Assembly: GCA_022573605.1 (NCBI GenBank)
Contig: JACZTQ010000002.1
Location: 1-31,138 of the forward strand
Direction: 5' to 3'
DNA: 31,138 nucleotides
Source of the DNA: Pseudomonadota bacterium
GTDB lineage: Bacteria > Pseudomonadota > Alphaproteobacteria > Rhodobacterales > Rhodobacteraceae
Made by a program: the position numbers and the translations under genes. Shown piece after piece: positions 15,811 to 23,870 of the stretch. Under the pieces are notes generated by a model. It was given only the letters and a program-made list of their open reading frames with translations. It searched no databases and was not told the origin of the DNA. Position 1 is the stretch's first letter. Each line of letters starts with the position of its first letter.

Positions 15811-16298
15811 GCCCATCGAGGACCATGACCCTGGCGGTCAACGGCAGACCCCGGCAGGTCGCCGTGGCGGCCAACGAAACCCTGCTGGAGACGCTGCGCG
15901 GCATGGGCGCGGTCGAGGTCAAGAGCGGCTGCGAGAAAGGCGATTGCGGCGCCTGCGCGGTGCTGCTGGACGGACTGGCGGTGGATAGCTGCCTCTGCCT
16001 CACCTGGACCGTGGCGCAGCGCGCCGTCACCACGGTCAAGGGTCTCGGCACGGCCGCCGACCCGCACCCCCTGCAAACCGCCTTTGCCGAGCGCGGCGCG
16101 GTTCAGTGCGGCTACTGCACGCCGGGGTTCATCATCGCCGCCAAGTCGCTGCTGGACAACGACACCGACGATCCCGGCGAGGACGAGATCCGCTACGCCC
16201 TGAGCGGGAATTTCTGCCGCTGCACCGGATACAACAAGATACTCGACGCCGTTACCGAAGCGGCGCAAGTGTTGCGCGAGGAGGCGGGCGTCCAATGA
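15807..16298 (+). CDS. Molybdenum hydroxylase II, 2Fe-2S subunit
   Basis: This is a 163-residue small subunit with both [2Fe-2S] sites complete. C42, C47, C50 and C62 form the N-terminal site (GCEKGDCGAC ... SC). C101, C104, C137 and C139 form the second (QCGYCTPG and FCRCTGY). It overlaps the FAD gene and the large-subunit gene by 4 bp on each side (ATGA), with AAGGAGA before the start. This tight coupling suggests fixed stoichiometry of the heterotrimer. The sequence differs widely from the set I small subunit outside the Cys motifs, so the two sets do not look like a recent duplication. Confidence 0.96.
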   Translation: MSPSRTMTLAVNGRPRQVAVAANETLLETLRGMGAVEVKSGCEKGDCGACAVLLDGLAVDSCLCLTWTVAQRAVTTVKGLGTAADPHPLQTAFAERGAVQCGYCTPGFIIAAKSLLDNDTDDPGEDEIRYALSGNFCRCTGYNKILDAVTEAAQVLREEAGVQ

Positions 16299-18619
16299 CC
16301 GATACCAGGAGCGAAGCGCGGGGCGACGCCAATGTCGCGTTCCGTCAAGTGGGCAAACCGCTGACCCGGATCGACGCGCCGGGCAAGGCGCTGGGCAAGA
16401 CCCCCTATGCCGGCGACTATGCGATGCCCGACATGCTCCACGCCAAGGTGCTCCGGGCGCCGCTGCCGAGCGCGCGCCTCAAGCATCTCGACGTGACGAA
16501 GGCCCGGGCCCATCCCGGCGTCGCCTGCGTGCTGACCTTCAAGGACCTCGAGAAGGGCACCGTGGCCACCGACATTCCCGGCCAGACCGGCTTCAAGCGG
16601 CTCAACACCGATCAGCAGATCCTGGTCGAGGAGATCGTGCGCTACCAGGGCGAGCCGATCGCCCTGGTGGCGGCGGAAACCGTCGCCATCGCCGAGCGGG
16701 CGATCGACCTGATCGCGTTCGAACTGGAGCCGATGCCAGGCGTCTACGATATGTTCGAGGCGATGAAGCCGGATGCCCCCAGGGTGTTCGGCGACGACAA
16801 CATCGTCGCCAGTTACAAGATCCGCAAGGGCGACGTGGAGGCCGGCTTCGCCGCCGCCCACGTGATCGTCGAGAACACCTTCAGCACCCAGCATATCGAA
16901 CATGCCTTCGTCGAGCCCGAGGTCGGGCTGGCCTGGGTCGACGAGCAGGAGGTCGTCAACATCCGCTCCTCGACCCAGTGCATCGAGCATTTCCGCAACA
17001 TCGCCGAAGCGCTCGGCCTGCGCCAGAGCAAGGTCCGGGTGCGGGGCGCCATGGTCGGCGGCGGCTTCGGCGGCAAGAGCGATATCACCGTCGAGCTCTA
17101 TCTGGCGCTGCTGACCCGGGCGACGGGGCGCCCGGTGCGGCTCTGCTACAGCCGCGAAGAGTCGTTCTACGGCCACGGCAAGCGCCACCCCTTCACCATC
17201 AGCCACAAGACCGGGTTCACCCGGGACGGCAGGATCACCGCCTCGAAGATCGACATCACCTCGGACTCCGGCCCCTATGCCTACATGTCGCCCTATGTGC
17301 TGATCTACGCCACCGAGGCCGGGCCCGGCCCCTACCTGGTGGAGAACCTCCATATCGACTCGCGCTGCATGGCCACCAACAACATGTTCACCACCGCCTT
17401 TCGCGGTTTCGGCGCGACCCAGGCCTGCATCGCCTATGAGCAGCAGATGGACGAGGCGGCCAAGGTGCTCGGCATCGACCGGCTCGAGTTGCGGCGGCGC
17501 AACTTTCTCAAGACCGGCGATCCCATCGCCACCGGTTTCGAGGTGAAAAGCGCGGTCTGGACGGAGCGCTGCATGGACCTGGCCTGGGAGGCGCTCGGTG
17601 AGTGCACCGAGGCCAGCGGGCCGGTCAGGATCGGCCGCGGCATCGCCGCCTACCAGCAAGCCTACGGGCGCCTGGTCTGGCTCCATGACACGGCCGAGGG
17701 CTGGGTTGGCATCGAGCTGGACGGCACCGTGGTGGTGCGCTCCGGCATGACCGATATCGGGGCCGGCCAGACCTCGTCGCTGGCGCAGATCGCCGGCGAG
17801 GTGCTGGGCGTGGCGATGGACACCATCACGGTCTACAACAGCGACTCGTCGACCACGCCGCTGGCCGGCACCTCGAGCGCCACCCGCGGGCTCTACATGA
17901 GCGGCAATGCGGTGCGCCTGGCGGCGCAGGCGGTGCGCGGCCGGTTGGGCGAGCGCGCCGCGCGGCACTTCGGCGCCGAGCCCGGCGAGATCGATTTTGC
18001 CGATAGCACGGTCTTCGTCGCCGGCGATCGCGAACGCTCGATCAGCTTGCGGGAACTGGTCGCGATCTGCGCCTCCGAGGGTATCCACCGCGCGGAACTG
18101 GCGATTTTCCGCGCCCCGTTCGGCGACAAGCTCGACCCCGAAACCGGGCAGGGGCAGGTGCATCCCGACTATACCTTCGGCGCCCACGCGGTCGAGGTCG
18201 CGGTCGATACCGAGACCGGCGAAGTCACCATCCTGAAGAGCATCGGCGCCCATGATGTCGGGCAGGCCCTCAATCCCGAGGCGGTCGAGGGGCAGATCGA
18301 GGGCGGCGCCGCGCAGGGCCACGGCTACGCCCTGAGCGAGGAGCTGATCTATGACGAAGGGCGGCTGCTGACCCCCTCGCTCAGCGAGTACCTGTGCCCG
18401 ACCTCGATGGATTCGCCCAGGGTCCAGTCGATCATCCTCGAATCGCGCAGCGGGCTCGGCCCGTTCGGGGCCAAGGGCATCGGCGAGCCGGGCCACACGC
18501 CGGCGGCACCCGCCGTCGCCAACGCCGTCGCCGACGCCATCGGCGTCAGGGTGTTCTCGCTGCCGATCACCCCCGAGAAGGTCTGCGCGGCCCTCGAGGC
18601 CGCGAATTCGGGCGCATAG
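16295..18619 (+). CDS. Molybdenum hydroxylase II, large (molybdopterin-binding) subunit
   Basis: This 774-residue xanthine dehydrogenase-family large subunit has all the classic signatures: GGGFGGK (255-261), AFRGFGATQ (368-376) and the catalytic Glu in GPFGAKGIGE (E731). The N-terminal hammerhead starts at LTRIDAPGKALGKTPYAGD. It is thus a conventional Mo hydroxylase in contrast to the set I subunit with its altered loops. The gene order here is FAD-FeS-large, the reverse placement of set I. The start at 16295 overlaps the small-subunit stop and has GAGGAGG upstream. The substrate is unknown; by context it hydroxylates the same heterocycle at another position, or a downstream product. The IclR gene follows after 45 bp. 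Confidence 0.95.
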   Translation: MTDTRSEARGDANVAFRQVGKPLTRIDAPGKALGKTPYAGDYAMPDMLHAKVLRAPLPSARLKHLDVTKARAHPGVACVLTFKDLEKGTVATDIPGQTGFKRLNTDQQILVEEIVRYQGEPIALVAAETVAIAERAIDLIAFELEPMPGVYDMFEAMKPDAPRVFGDDNIVASYKIRKGDVEAGFAAAHVIVENTFSTQHIEHAFVEPEVGLAWVDEQEVVNIRSSTQCIEHFRNIAEALGLRQSKVRVRGAMVGGGFGGKSDITVELYLALLTRATGRPVRLCYSREESFYGHGKRHPFTISHKTGFTRDGRITASKIDITSDSGPYAYMSPYVLIYATEAGPGPYLVENLHIDSRCMATNNMFTTAFRGFGATQACIAYEQQMDEAAKVLGIDRLELRRRNFLKTGDPIATGFEVKSAVWTERCMDLAWEALGECTEASGPVRIGRGIAAYQQAYGRLVWLHDTAEGWVGIELDGTVVVRSGMTDIGAGQTSSLAQIAGEVLGVAMDTITVYNSDSSTTPLAGTSSATRGLYMSGNAVRLAAQAVRGRLGERAARHFGAEPGEIDFADSTVFVAGDRERSISLRELVAICASEGIHRAELAIFRAPFGDKLDPETGQGQVHPDYTFGAHAVEVAVDTETGEVTILKSIGAHDVGQALNPEAVEGQIEGGAAQGHGYALSEELIYDEGRLLTPSLSEYLCPTSMDSPRVQSIILESRSGLGPFGAKGIGEPGHTPAAPAVANAVADAIGVRVFSLPITPEKVCAALEAANSGA

Positions 18620-18664
18620 GCTGCGGTCATCGCTGCTGTGCGCGATATGAAATGAAGGTCGGCA

Positions 18665-19486
18665 ATGGCGAACAATGCGCGTCGGAATACCGTCCAGTCC
18701 CTGGAACGGGGTCTCGGTGTTTTGGAAGCGGTTTCGGCGGCGGACGGACCGGTCGGGATCACCGATCTCAGCCGCCGGCTCGGCCTCGCCAAGGGGTCGG
18801 TCTCGCGTCTGGTCGCCACCCTGGTCAAGCTGAATTTTCTGGTGCGCGATCCCGAGAGCAGGAAATACCGGCTCGGCCTGAAGCTCTGGGAACTCGGCTC
18901 CAGGTCGGTCGCCAGGCTGGATATCCGCGGCGTCGCCCGGCCGGTGATGGAAGAACTTCACCAGGCCACCGGGGAGACCGTCCACCTCACCGTGCTCTCC
19001 GGCGAAGGCAAGATGGTCTTCCTCGACAAGCTGGATTCGACCATGAGCATCCGCCCCAACGTCCAATTGGGCGCACACCTGCCGGTCCATTGCGTGGCCA
19101 ACGGCAAGGCCATGCTTGCCTTCCTGCCGGAGAATCGGGTCGCGGCCATACTCGCCGGCAAGCTTCAACGATATACCGACGCGACGATCACCCGGAAAGG
19201 CGATCTGATGGCCGCCGTCGAAGGCATCCGCGAGGTCGGTTACGCGGTGAATGCCGGCGAATACCGCGCCGACGTCTCCGGCGTCGCCGCCGCCATCTGC
19301 AACCACACCAATTACGCCGTGGCGGCGCTTGGCATCTCCCTGCCCAGCGCGCGCATGACCGAGGCGCAAACCCGGAAGCTCGGTATCCTGGTGGCGGCGA
19401 AGGCGCGCGAAATCTCCACCACCCTCGGCAGCCGGCAGGGCGAGGCGCCGGGGGGCTCCCCGCCAGGCTCGCGAGGCGGCGCTTGA
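18665..19486 (+). CDS. IclR-family transcriptional regulator
   Basis: This 273-residue regulator has an N-terminal winged helix (about 8-72, with recognition region GITDLSRRLGLAKGSVSRLV) and a C-terminal IclR effector-binding domain (FLDKLDST, PVHCVANGKAMLAFL, YAVNAGEY, VAAAICNH). IclR proteins commonly control aromatic and heterocycle catabolic operons in response to a small organic acid or ring compound. It lies in the same direction 45 bp after Mo-hydroxylase II, so it is probably co-transcribed and may regulate its own operon. A candidate target is the 14-bp palindrome at 7529-7542. The C-terminal ~20 residues are Gly/Pro-rich and unusual for the family. Confidence 0.94.
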   Translation: MANNARRNTVQSLERGLGVLEAVSAADGPVGITDLSRRLGLAKGSVSRLVATLVKLNFLVRDPESRKYRLGLKLWELGSRSVARLDIRGVARPVMEELHQATGETVHLTVLSGEGKMVFLDKLDSTMSIRPNVQLGAHLPVHCVANGKAMLAFLPENRVAAILAGKLQRYTDATITRKGDLMAAVEGIREVGYAVNAGEYRADVSGVAAAICNHTNYAVAALGISLPSARMTEAQTRKLGILVAAKAREISTTLGSRQGEAPGGSPPGSRGGA

Positions 19487-19505
19487 GACACGGCGGCTTT
19501 CGCTC

Positions 19506-20870
19506 ATGACCCAAATCCCCACCCAAATCCCCCTGGCGCGGCGGTTCGCCGACTGGAGCATCGGGTTCGATCTGGCGGGCGCGCCCGCCGAGGTCCGGCG
19601 CACCGCGCGGCGCGCCATTCTCGACACGCTCGGGGTCATGGCGGCCGGGGGCGCGCATCCAAAGGTGCGGGCGCTGGCGTCGGGCCTGGCGCCGGCGAGC
19701 GGACGCTGCACCGTCCTGGGCAGAGGGCGGGGGGAGGCGGAGGTCGCCGCGCTGGTCAACGGCATGGCGGCCCATGTCTGGGATTTCGACGACACCAGCT
19801 ATACCGGAATCATGCACGGCTCGGCGGTCGTGCTGCCGGTCGCGCTGGCGCTGGCCGAGGAGGGCGGCGCGACCGAGCAAGACCTGATCGCCGCCTTCAT
19901 CGCCGGGTCCGAGGTGACCTATGCACTGGCGGATATCTGCACCCACGAGCACTATTTCCGGGGCTGGTGGAGCACCGTCACCTGCGGTCTTGCCGGCGCC
20001 ACGGCGGCGGCGGCGCGGCTGCTCGGGCTCGGCGCGGACCAGGCGGCTCACGCCATCGGGCTGGCGGCGGCGTCCGCCAGCGGCGGCAAATCGGTGTTCG
20101 GCACCGACGCCAAGGCTTTCCTGGTCGGCGAGACCGCGCGGCGCGCGATCACCTTCGCCCGCGCGGCGCGGATCGGCCTGACCGGACCGGTTGCCGGCTT
20201 CGAGGACCCGCGCGGGTTTCTGGCGCTGCTCAATCGCGGGACCGCCAACATGGGCGAGGCCGACACGCTCGGCCGCCGCTGGCGTCTGACCGAGCCCGGC
20301 CTGCTGTTCAAGACCAGCCCGGTCTGCTCCGCCGCCCATGCCGCCATCGAGCAGATGGCGCGCCTGATGGAGGAGGCCGGCGCCACCGCCGACGACATCG
20401 TCTCGATCGAGGCCGAGATACCCGAACTGGTGCATATCAGCCTGGTCTACCCACGGCCGGTAACCGCGCAGGAAGCCCAGTTCAGCCTGCCTTACGCGCT
20501 CGCCTGCGCGGCGCTGCACGGGCGCGTGCGGCTGGACGATCTGTCAGCCGGGGAGATCGGCGCGGCGGAAAAGGCGGCGCTGATGGCCAGGGTATCGAGC
20601 GCCGTCGCGGCGGATCTCTCGACCGACGAAATGCGCGCCCGGTATCCCGAGAGCGCCCGCCTGACGGTGACCCTTGGCGCCGGCCGGGTCGTGCAAGGGT
20701 TCCGTGGCGAGGCCTACGGCATGCCGGGCCGCCCGCTCACCGATGAAGACCTGCACGGCAAGTTCGCCGGCTGCGTCGAGTTCGCGGGTGGTTGTGTGCC
20801 GAACGGGCAACTGGACAGGTTGGACCTGCTCGGTCTGGCGCGGGACGTTCTCGGCGGCCGGCCGATCTGA
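19506..20870 (+). CDS. MmgE/PrpD family protein
   Basis: This 454-residue protein is of the MmgE/PrpD family, which includes 2-methylcitrate dehydratase, cis-aconitate decarboxylase and iminodisuccinate epimerase. Family features are the N-terminal helical domain (RRAILDTLGVMAAGG), the conserved WDFDD segment followed by IMHGSAVVLP, and GTDAKAFLVG. FKTSPVCSAAHAAIEQM corresponds to the KxxPxC(x)xxH region. The exact reaction cannot be read; dehydration, decarboxylation or epimerisation of a di- or tricarboxylate is the family theme. It begins 19 bp after the IclR gene and ends the plus-strand array. A second, diverged copy lies on the other strand at 21608-22973. Confidence 0.9.
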   Translation: MTQIPTQIPLARRFADWSIGFDLAGAPAEVRRTARRAILDTLGVMAAGGAHPKVRALASGLAPASGRCTVLGRGRGEAEVAALVNGMAAHVWDFDDTSYTGIMHGSAVVLPVALALAEEGGATEQDLIAAFIAGSEVTYALADICTHEHYFRGWWSTVTCGLAGATAAAARLLGLGADQAAHAIGLAAASASGGKSVFGTDAKAFLVGETARRAITFARAARIGLTGPVAGFEDPRGFLALLNRGTANMGEADTLGRRWRLTEPGLLFKTSPVCSAAHAAIEQMARLMEEAGATADDIVSIEAEIPELVHISLVYPRPVTAQEAQFSLPYALACAALHGRVRLDDLSAGEIGAAEKAALMARVSSAVAADLSTDEMRARYPESARLTVTLGAGRVVQGFRGEAYGMPGRPLTDEDLHGKFAGCVEFAGGCVPNGQLDRLDLLGLARDVLGGRPI

Positions 20871-20872
20871 CA

Positions 20873-20890
20873 GCGCCCCCGACGGGGCGC
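20873..20890. terminator. Bidirectional stem-loop between convergent genes
   Basis: GCGCCCC (20873-20879) pairs perfectly with GGGGCGC (20884-20890) around a CGAC loop, two bases after the MmgE/PrpD stop and 27 bp from the stop of the opposing hydrolase gene. There is no U-tract, so it is an imperfect intrinsic terminator, but the convergent position fits. Confidence 0.5.
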
Positions 20891-20917
20891 CCGGTGCGGC
20901 GCGAGGCCGGTGCAGGC

Positions 20918-21595
20918 TTACCCCAGCTCCGCCAGAATCTCCTCGGTCGATAGCACCCAGCCGAACAGGCGCTGGAAATTGCGTATCGTGGCGTCGTGCA
21001 GATCGGCATGGGTGGTGGCGCAGGCATCCTCGACCAGGGTCACCGCATAGCCCCGGTCGGCCGCCTCGCGCGCCGTCGACTCGACGCACATGTTGGTGGA
21101 GATCCCGGTCAGGTAGAGCCGCTCGCAGCCCAGCGAGCGCAGCAGATGGTCGATCCCGGTCGAGGCGAAGGCGCCGATCGAGCGCTTGTTGACGATATGG
21201 TCGCTCGGCTCCGGCGCCAGCTCGTCGAGGATATCGTGCTCGCGGCTGCCCAGATGGTTGCCGGTCATGGCGTAGAACTTGCGCATGTGCGGCGCGGCGT
21301 CGGCGCAGTCGGGGCGCTCGGCCCCCTGGGTGATGTAGACCACCTCGCCCCCGCCGGCGCGCAACACCGGGGCCAGGCGCAGGATGTTGGGGATCACCAG
21401 TTGCTCGATCCGGTCGAAGCGGTAGTCGGTGAGGTTCGAGCGCTGGTCGCGCATGCGCCGCCCCAGCGCGCCCTCGCGGTGGCCGCTGGCGCGCTGCATG
21501 TCGACAATCACCAGCGCCGATTTCGCCGGGTTGACGGGCCGGGCGGTCATGTAGTCCTGGATGTAGTCGGAAGCGGGGGGCGGCTTGTCGGACAT
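20918..21595 (-). CDS. Cysteine hydrolase (isochorismatase fold), amidase type
   Basis: This 225-residue isochorismatase-superfamily hydrolase has the complete Asp-Lys-Cys triad: D32 in VIVDMQ, K137 in VNKRSIGAF and C170 in STNMCVESTAREA. The family covers nicotinamidase, ureidoacrylate amidohydrolase (RutB), N-carbamoylsarcosine amidase, maleamate amidase and biuret hydrolase. In this context an amide- or carbamoyl-hydrolysing role on a ring-opening product is likely. The start is ATG at 21595 with GGAGG 5 nt upstream. That ribosome site lies in the 12-bp gap after the MmgE/PrpD gene that precedes it on the minus strand, so the two form an operon. It contrasts with the family member at 29352, which has lost the Cys. 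Confidence 0.92.
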   Translation of the reverse strand: MSDKPPPASDYIQDYMTARPVNPAKSALVIVDMQRASGHREGALGRRMRDQRSNLTDYRFDRIEQLVIPNILRLAPVLRAGGGEVVYITQGAERPDCADAAPHMRKFYAMTGNHLGSREHDILDELAPEPSDHIVNKRSIGAFASTGIDHLLRSLGCERLYLTGISTNMCVESTAREAADRGYAVTLVEDACATTHADLHDATIRNFQRLFGWVLSTEEILAELG

Positions 21596-21607
21596 GAGAG
21601 CCTCCAG

Positions 21608-22973
21608 TCAGGCGGCGGCCCGGCGCATCAGCGCGCCCAGGCCGGCAATATCGGCGCGGGTCTCCAGCGCCATGATCTCGTCCCAGACCGCGGTCGCGGC
21701 GGAGGCGGGCCAGAGGCGGGCGGTCAGCGACAGGTATTTGTCCCTGATCTCCGCCGGCGGATAGGGGTCGGCCCAGTCGCCCCGGTTGGTCTCCGTTTCG
21801 GCCGTCAGCGCGGCGCCATCGGTCAGTGTCACCGTCACCCGCGCCGGGCGGCGATCCGGCAACTGGGCGCTCATCGCCGGATCCTCGCGCACCGTCACCC
21901 TGGCCGCCAGCGCCAGGATCTCCGGGTCGGTCACGCTCCGGCCGCTGAAGCTGCCCACGCCGCTGGAGCCGTTCACCAGCGTCGTCGCCACCGCGAAGGG
22001 CAGCGAGAACTTGGCCGCCAGCACGTTCCTCGGGCGCGGGTCGTCGAGCTCGGCGGCAAAGCCATAGCTCTCGACCTCGACCCGCTCGATCCGCGCCGGG
22101 TCGAGCAGGCCGGGGTTGGCCTCCGCGATCATCGCCAATGCGTCCAGCGCGGCGTGGTTGTAGCGGCAGCACGAGTGCATCTTGAAATAATTGCGCATGA
22201 CCTCCCAGCGCTGGCCCAGCGCCTCGGTCATCGCCGCCTGGTCGAAGCTGTCGGAGACCACCTTGCCGAAGACCTGCGCCACGCCGTCGAGCTCGCCGCA
22301 GAACCCGGCCTCGATCATGTCGTCGGTCAACACCCCCATCTGCCCGCTGACCCCGGCGAAGAGGTTCCTGACCGTGCCGCCTTCGAGCATGGTCCGGCGG
22401 CTGGTGCCGAGGGTCAGGTTGGCGGCGATGTTCAGCGCCTCGCGCATCCTTGCGCCATCCGCGCCCGCCAGCCGCTGAACCGCCACCGCGGCGCAGATCG
22501 TCCCCCAGGTGCCGTGCGGGTGCATCGACGGGCGCAGCGAGGTGGAGATCCCGACCCGGGCGCCGATCTCGTAGCCGATCGTGACGGCGGCGAGGAAGTC
22601 CAGGCCGCTCCGCCCCCCCGGCCTCGGCCCCGGCCTCGGCAACGGCGAAGGCGGCGGGGAAGGTGTGCATCCCCGGATGGCCCTTGCAGAACTGGTTGCC
22701 CTCGTCCATCTCCAGCCAGGTGCCGGCGGTGCCGTTGACCAGCGCGGCCTGCGCCGGATGGGCCCCGGTCGCGGTCCCGATCAGCAGCGCCGGGCCGCCG
22801 CCGGCCATGCCGGGCCGCGCCGACAGCGCCCTCACCTCCGGCTCCGCCGCGCCGCCGACGATGGCGCCGATGCTGTCGGCGATGATCAGCCTGGTGCGCT
22901 CGACCACTTCGCGCGGCACATCCGCGGCCGGATATCCGGCGGCGAATTCGGCGACCTCGGTCAGATAGTCCAT
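21608..22973 (-). pseudogene. Second MmgE/PrpD family gene, frameshifted at a G7 run
   Basis: The N-terminal part (MDYLTEVAEFAAGYPAADVP through FPAAFAVAEAGAEAGG) is read in one frame from ATG 22973. The rest (SGLDFLAAVTIGYEIGARVG to the stop at 21608) lies in another. The break is at a run of seven C's at 22613-22619 (G7 in the mRNA, codons 119-121). Removing one base gives exactly 454 residues, the length of the other MmgE/PrpD protein here. Family residues flank the break on both sides, so the frameshift is real in this sequence: a sequencing error, a true mutation, or slippage on the G run. AGAGGGA precedes the chosen start. The gene is divergent from the racemase-family gene and upstream of the isochorismatase-fold gene. 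Confidence 0.85.
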
Positions 22974-23069
22974 CGGTCCCTCTACGGTTTGCATCCGGTG
23001 GCGAGGGTATGCTCTTGTAGGCCGCACCCGCAAGGCCGTCCCCCCGAGATTCCAGCGATGGAGAGCACG
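22974..23069. promoter_or_regulatory. Divergent promoter region
   Basis: These 96 bp separate the minus-strand MmgE/PrpD gene and the plus-strand racemase-family gene, so both must start here. No convincing -35/-10 pair at normal spacing was found: TTGCAT at 22989 and TATGCT at 23008 are only 13 nt apart. The only other feature is the ribosome site GGAG at 23060-23063. Confidence 0.3.
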
Positions 23070-23841
23070 ATGAAAAAGGTCCTGGTGATCGTCCCCTTCC
23101 CGATGAGCGAGGAGAACCGCGACCAGCGGCGCCGGCAACTCGAGGCGGTGGACCTCGGCCCCGACATCGCCTTCGATTTTGAATCCGTGCGCGTCGCGCC
23201 GAGGAACTATGTCAGCGCCTCCGACATGACCCTGGCCGAGTTCGGCGCGCTGGAAGCCGGGCTCACGGCGCAGGAGCGCGGCTACGACGCGGTCTGCATC
23301 GACACCATGAGCGACTCGGGGCTGGCGGCGCTGCGCTCGGAGCTCGACATCCCGGTGATCGGCCCCGGCCGGGCCTCGATGCTGATGGCGATGCTGCTGG
23401 GCAACCGCTTCTCCATCGTCGCCATGTGGCCGCACTGGCGCCATCTCTACGCCAAGACCCTGAAGGAACTCGGCCTCGAGCACGCCTGCGCCTCGATCCG
23501 CTCGATCGACATCGCCCCCGACAACCAGGCGCTGCTGGGCGGCAAGGAGGAGGAGGTCTTCCCGCTGCTGCTCGATTGCGCGCTGGCCTGCATCGAGCAG
23601 GACCGGGCCGAGGTGATCGTGCTCGGCTCCACCACCATGCACCAGGCCCACGCATACCTGGCCGAGCGCTTGGCCGTGCCGGTGATCAACCCCGGCCCGC
23701 TGAGCTACAAGCTGGCCGAGGCGGTGCTGGGGCTGGGGCTGAGCCACAGCCGCAAGGCCTATCCGGCCTCACCGGCGCCGAACCAGGCACGATGTGATCC
23801 GGGCCATGGGGGATGCGGCGGAGGGGGGTGCGGACGGGTGA
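23070..23841 (+). pseudogene. Asp/Glu-hydantoin racemase family gene with a late frameshift
   Basis: From ATG 23070 (GGAG 6 nt upstream; an ATG at 23058 is also in frame) the protein reads MKKVLVIVPFPMSEENRDQR and continues to SHSRKAYPASPAP in one frame. That frame then runs on, without a stop, into the antisense of the next gene. A different frame supplies a natural end, DVIRAMGDAAEGGADG, with TGA at 23839-23841 directly before a stem-loop. One extra base between about 23766 and 23791 explains this; the corrected length is 256 residues. The first catalytic Cys is present (C76, AVCIDTMSDSGL), but the second is Ser (S187, VLGSTTM). Hydantoin racemases use two Cys, so the activity may be isomerisation or something else. 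Confidence 0.8.
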
Positions 23842-23869
23842 CGCCTGGCGCGCAGGCGCCCCCAATTTT
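23842..23869 (+). terminator. Intrinsic-like terminator after the racemase-family gene
   Basis: CGCCTG (23842-23847) pairs with CAGGCG (23853-23858) around a 5-nt loop. Some C's and a short T-run (23866-23869) follow. It begins directly after the TGA of the shifted frame, which supports 23841 as the original gene end. The next gene converges and ends at 23871. Confidence 0.5.
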
Positions 23870-23870
23870 C

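Noticed and set aside
16193..19795. Very long minus-strand open frame opposite Mo hydroxylase II
   Set aside because: It is the antisense shadow of high-GC genes with intact motifs on the plus strand. Its translation is Arg/Gly/His/Ala/Asp-rich with no domain.
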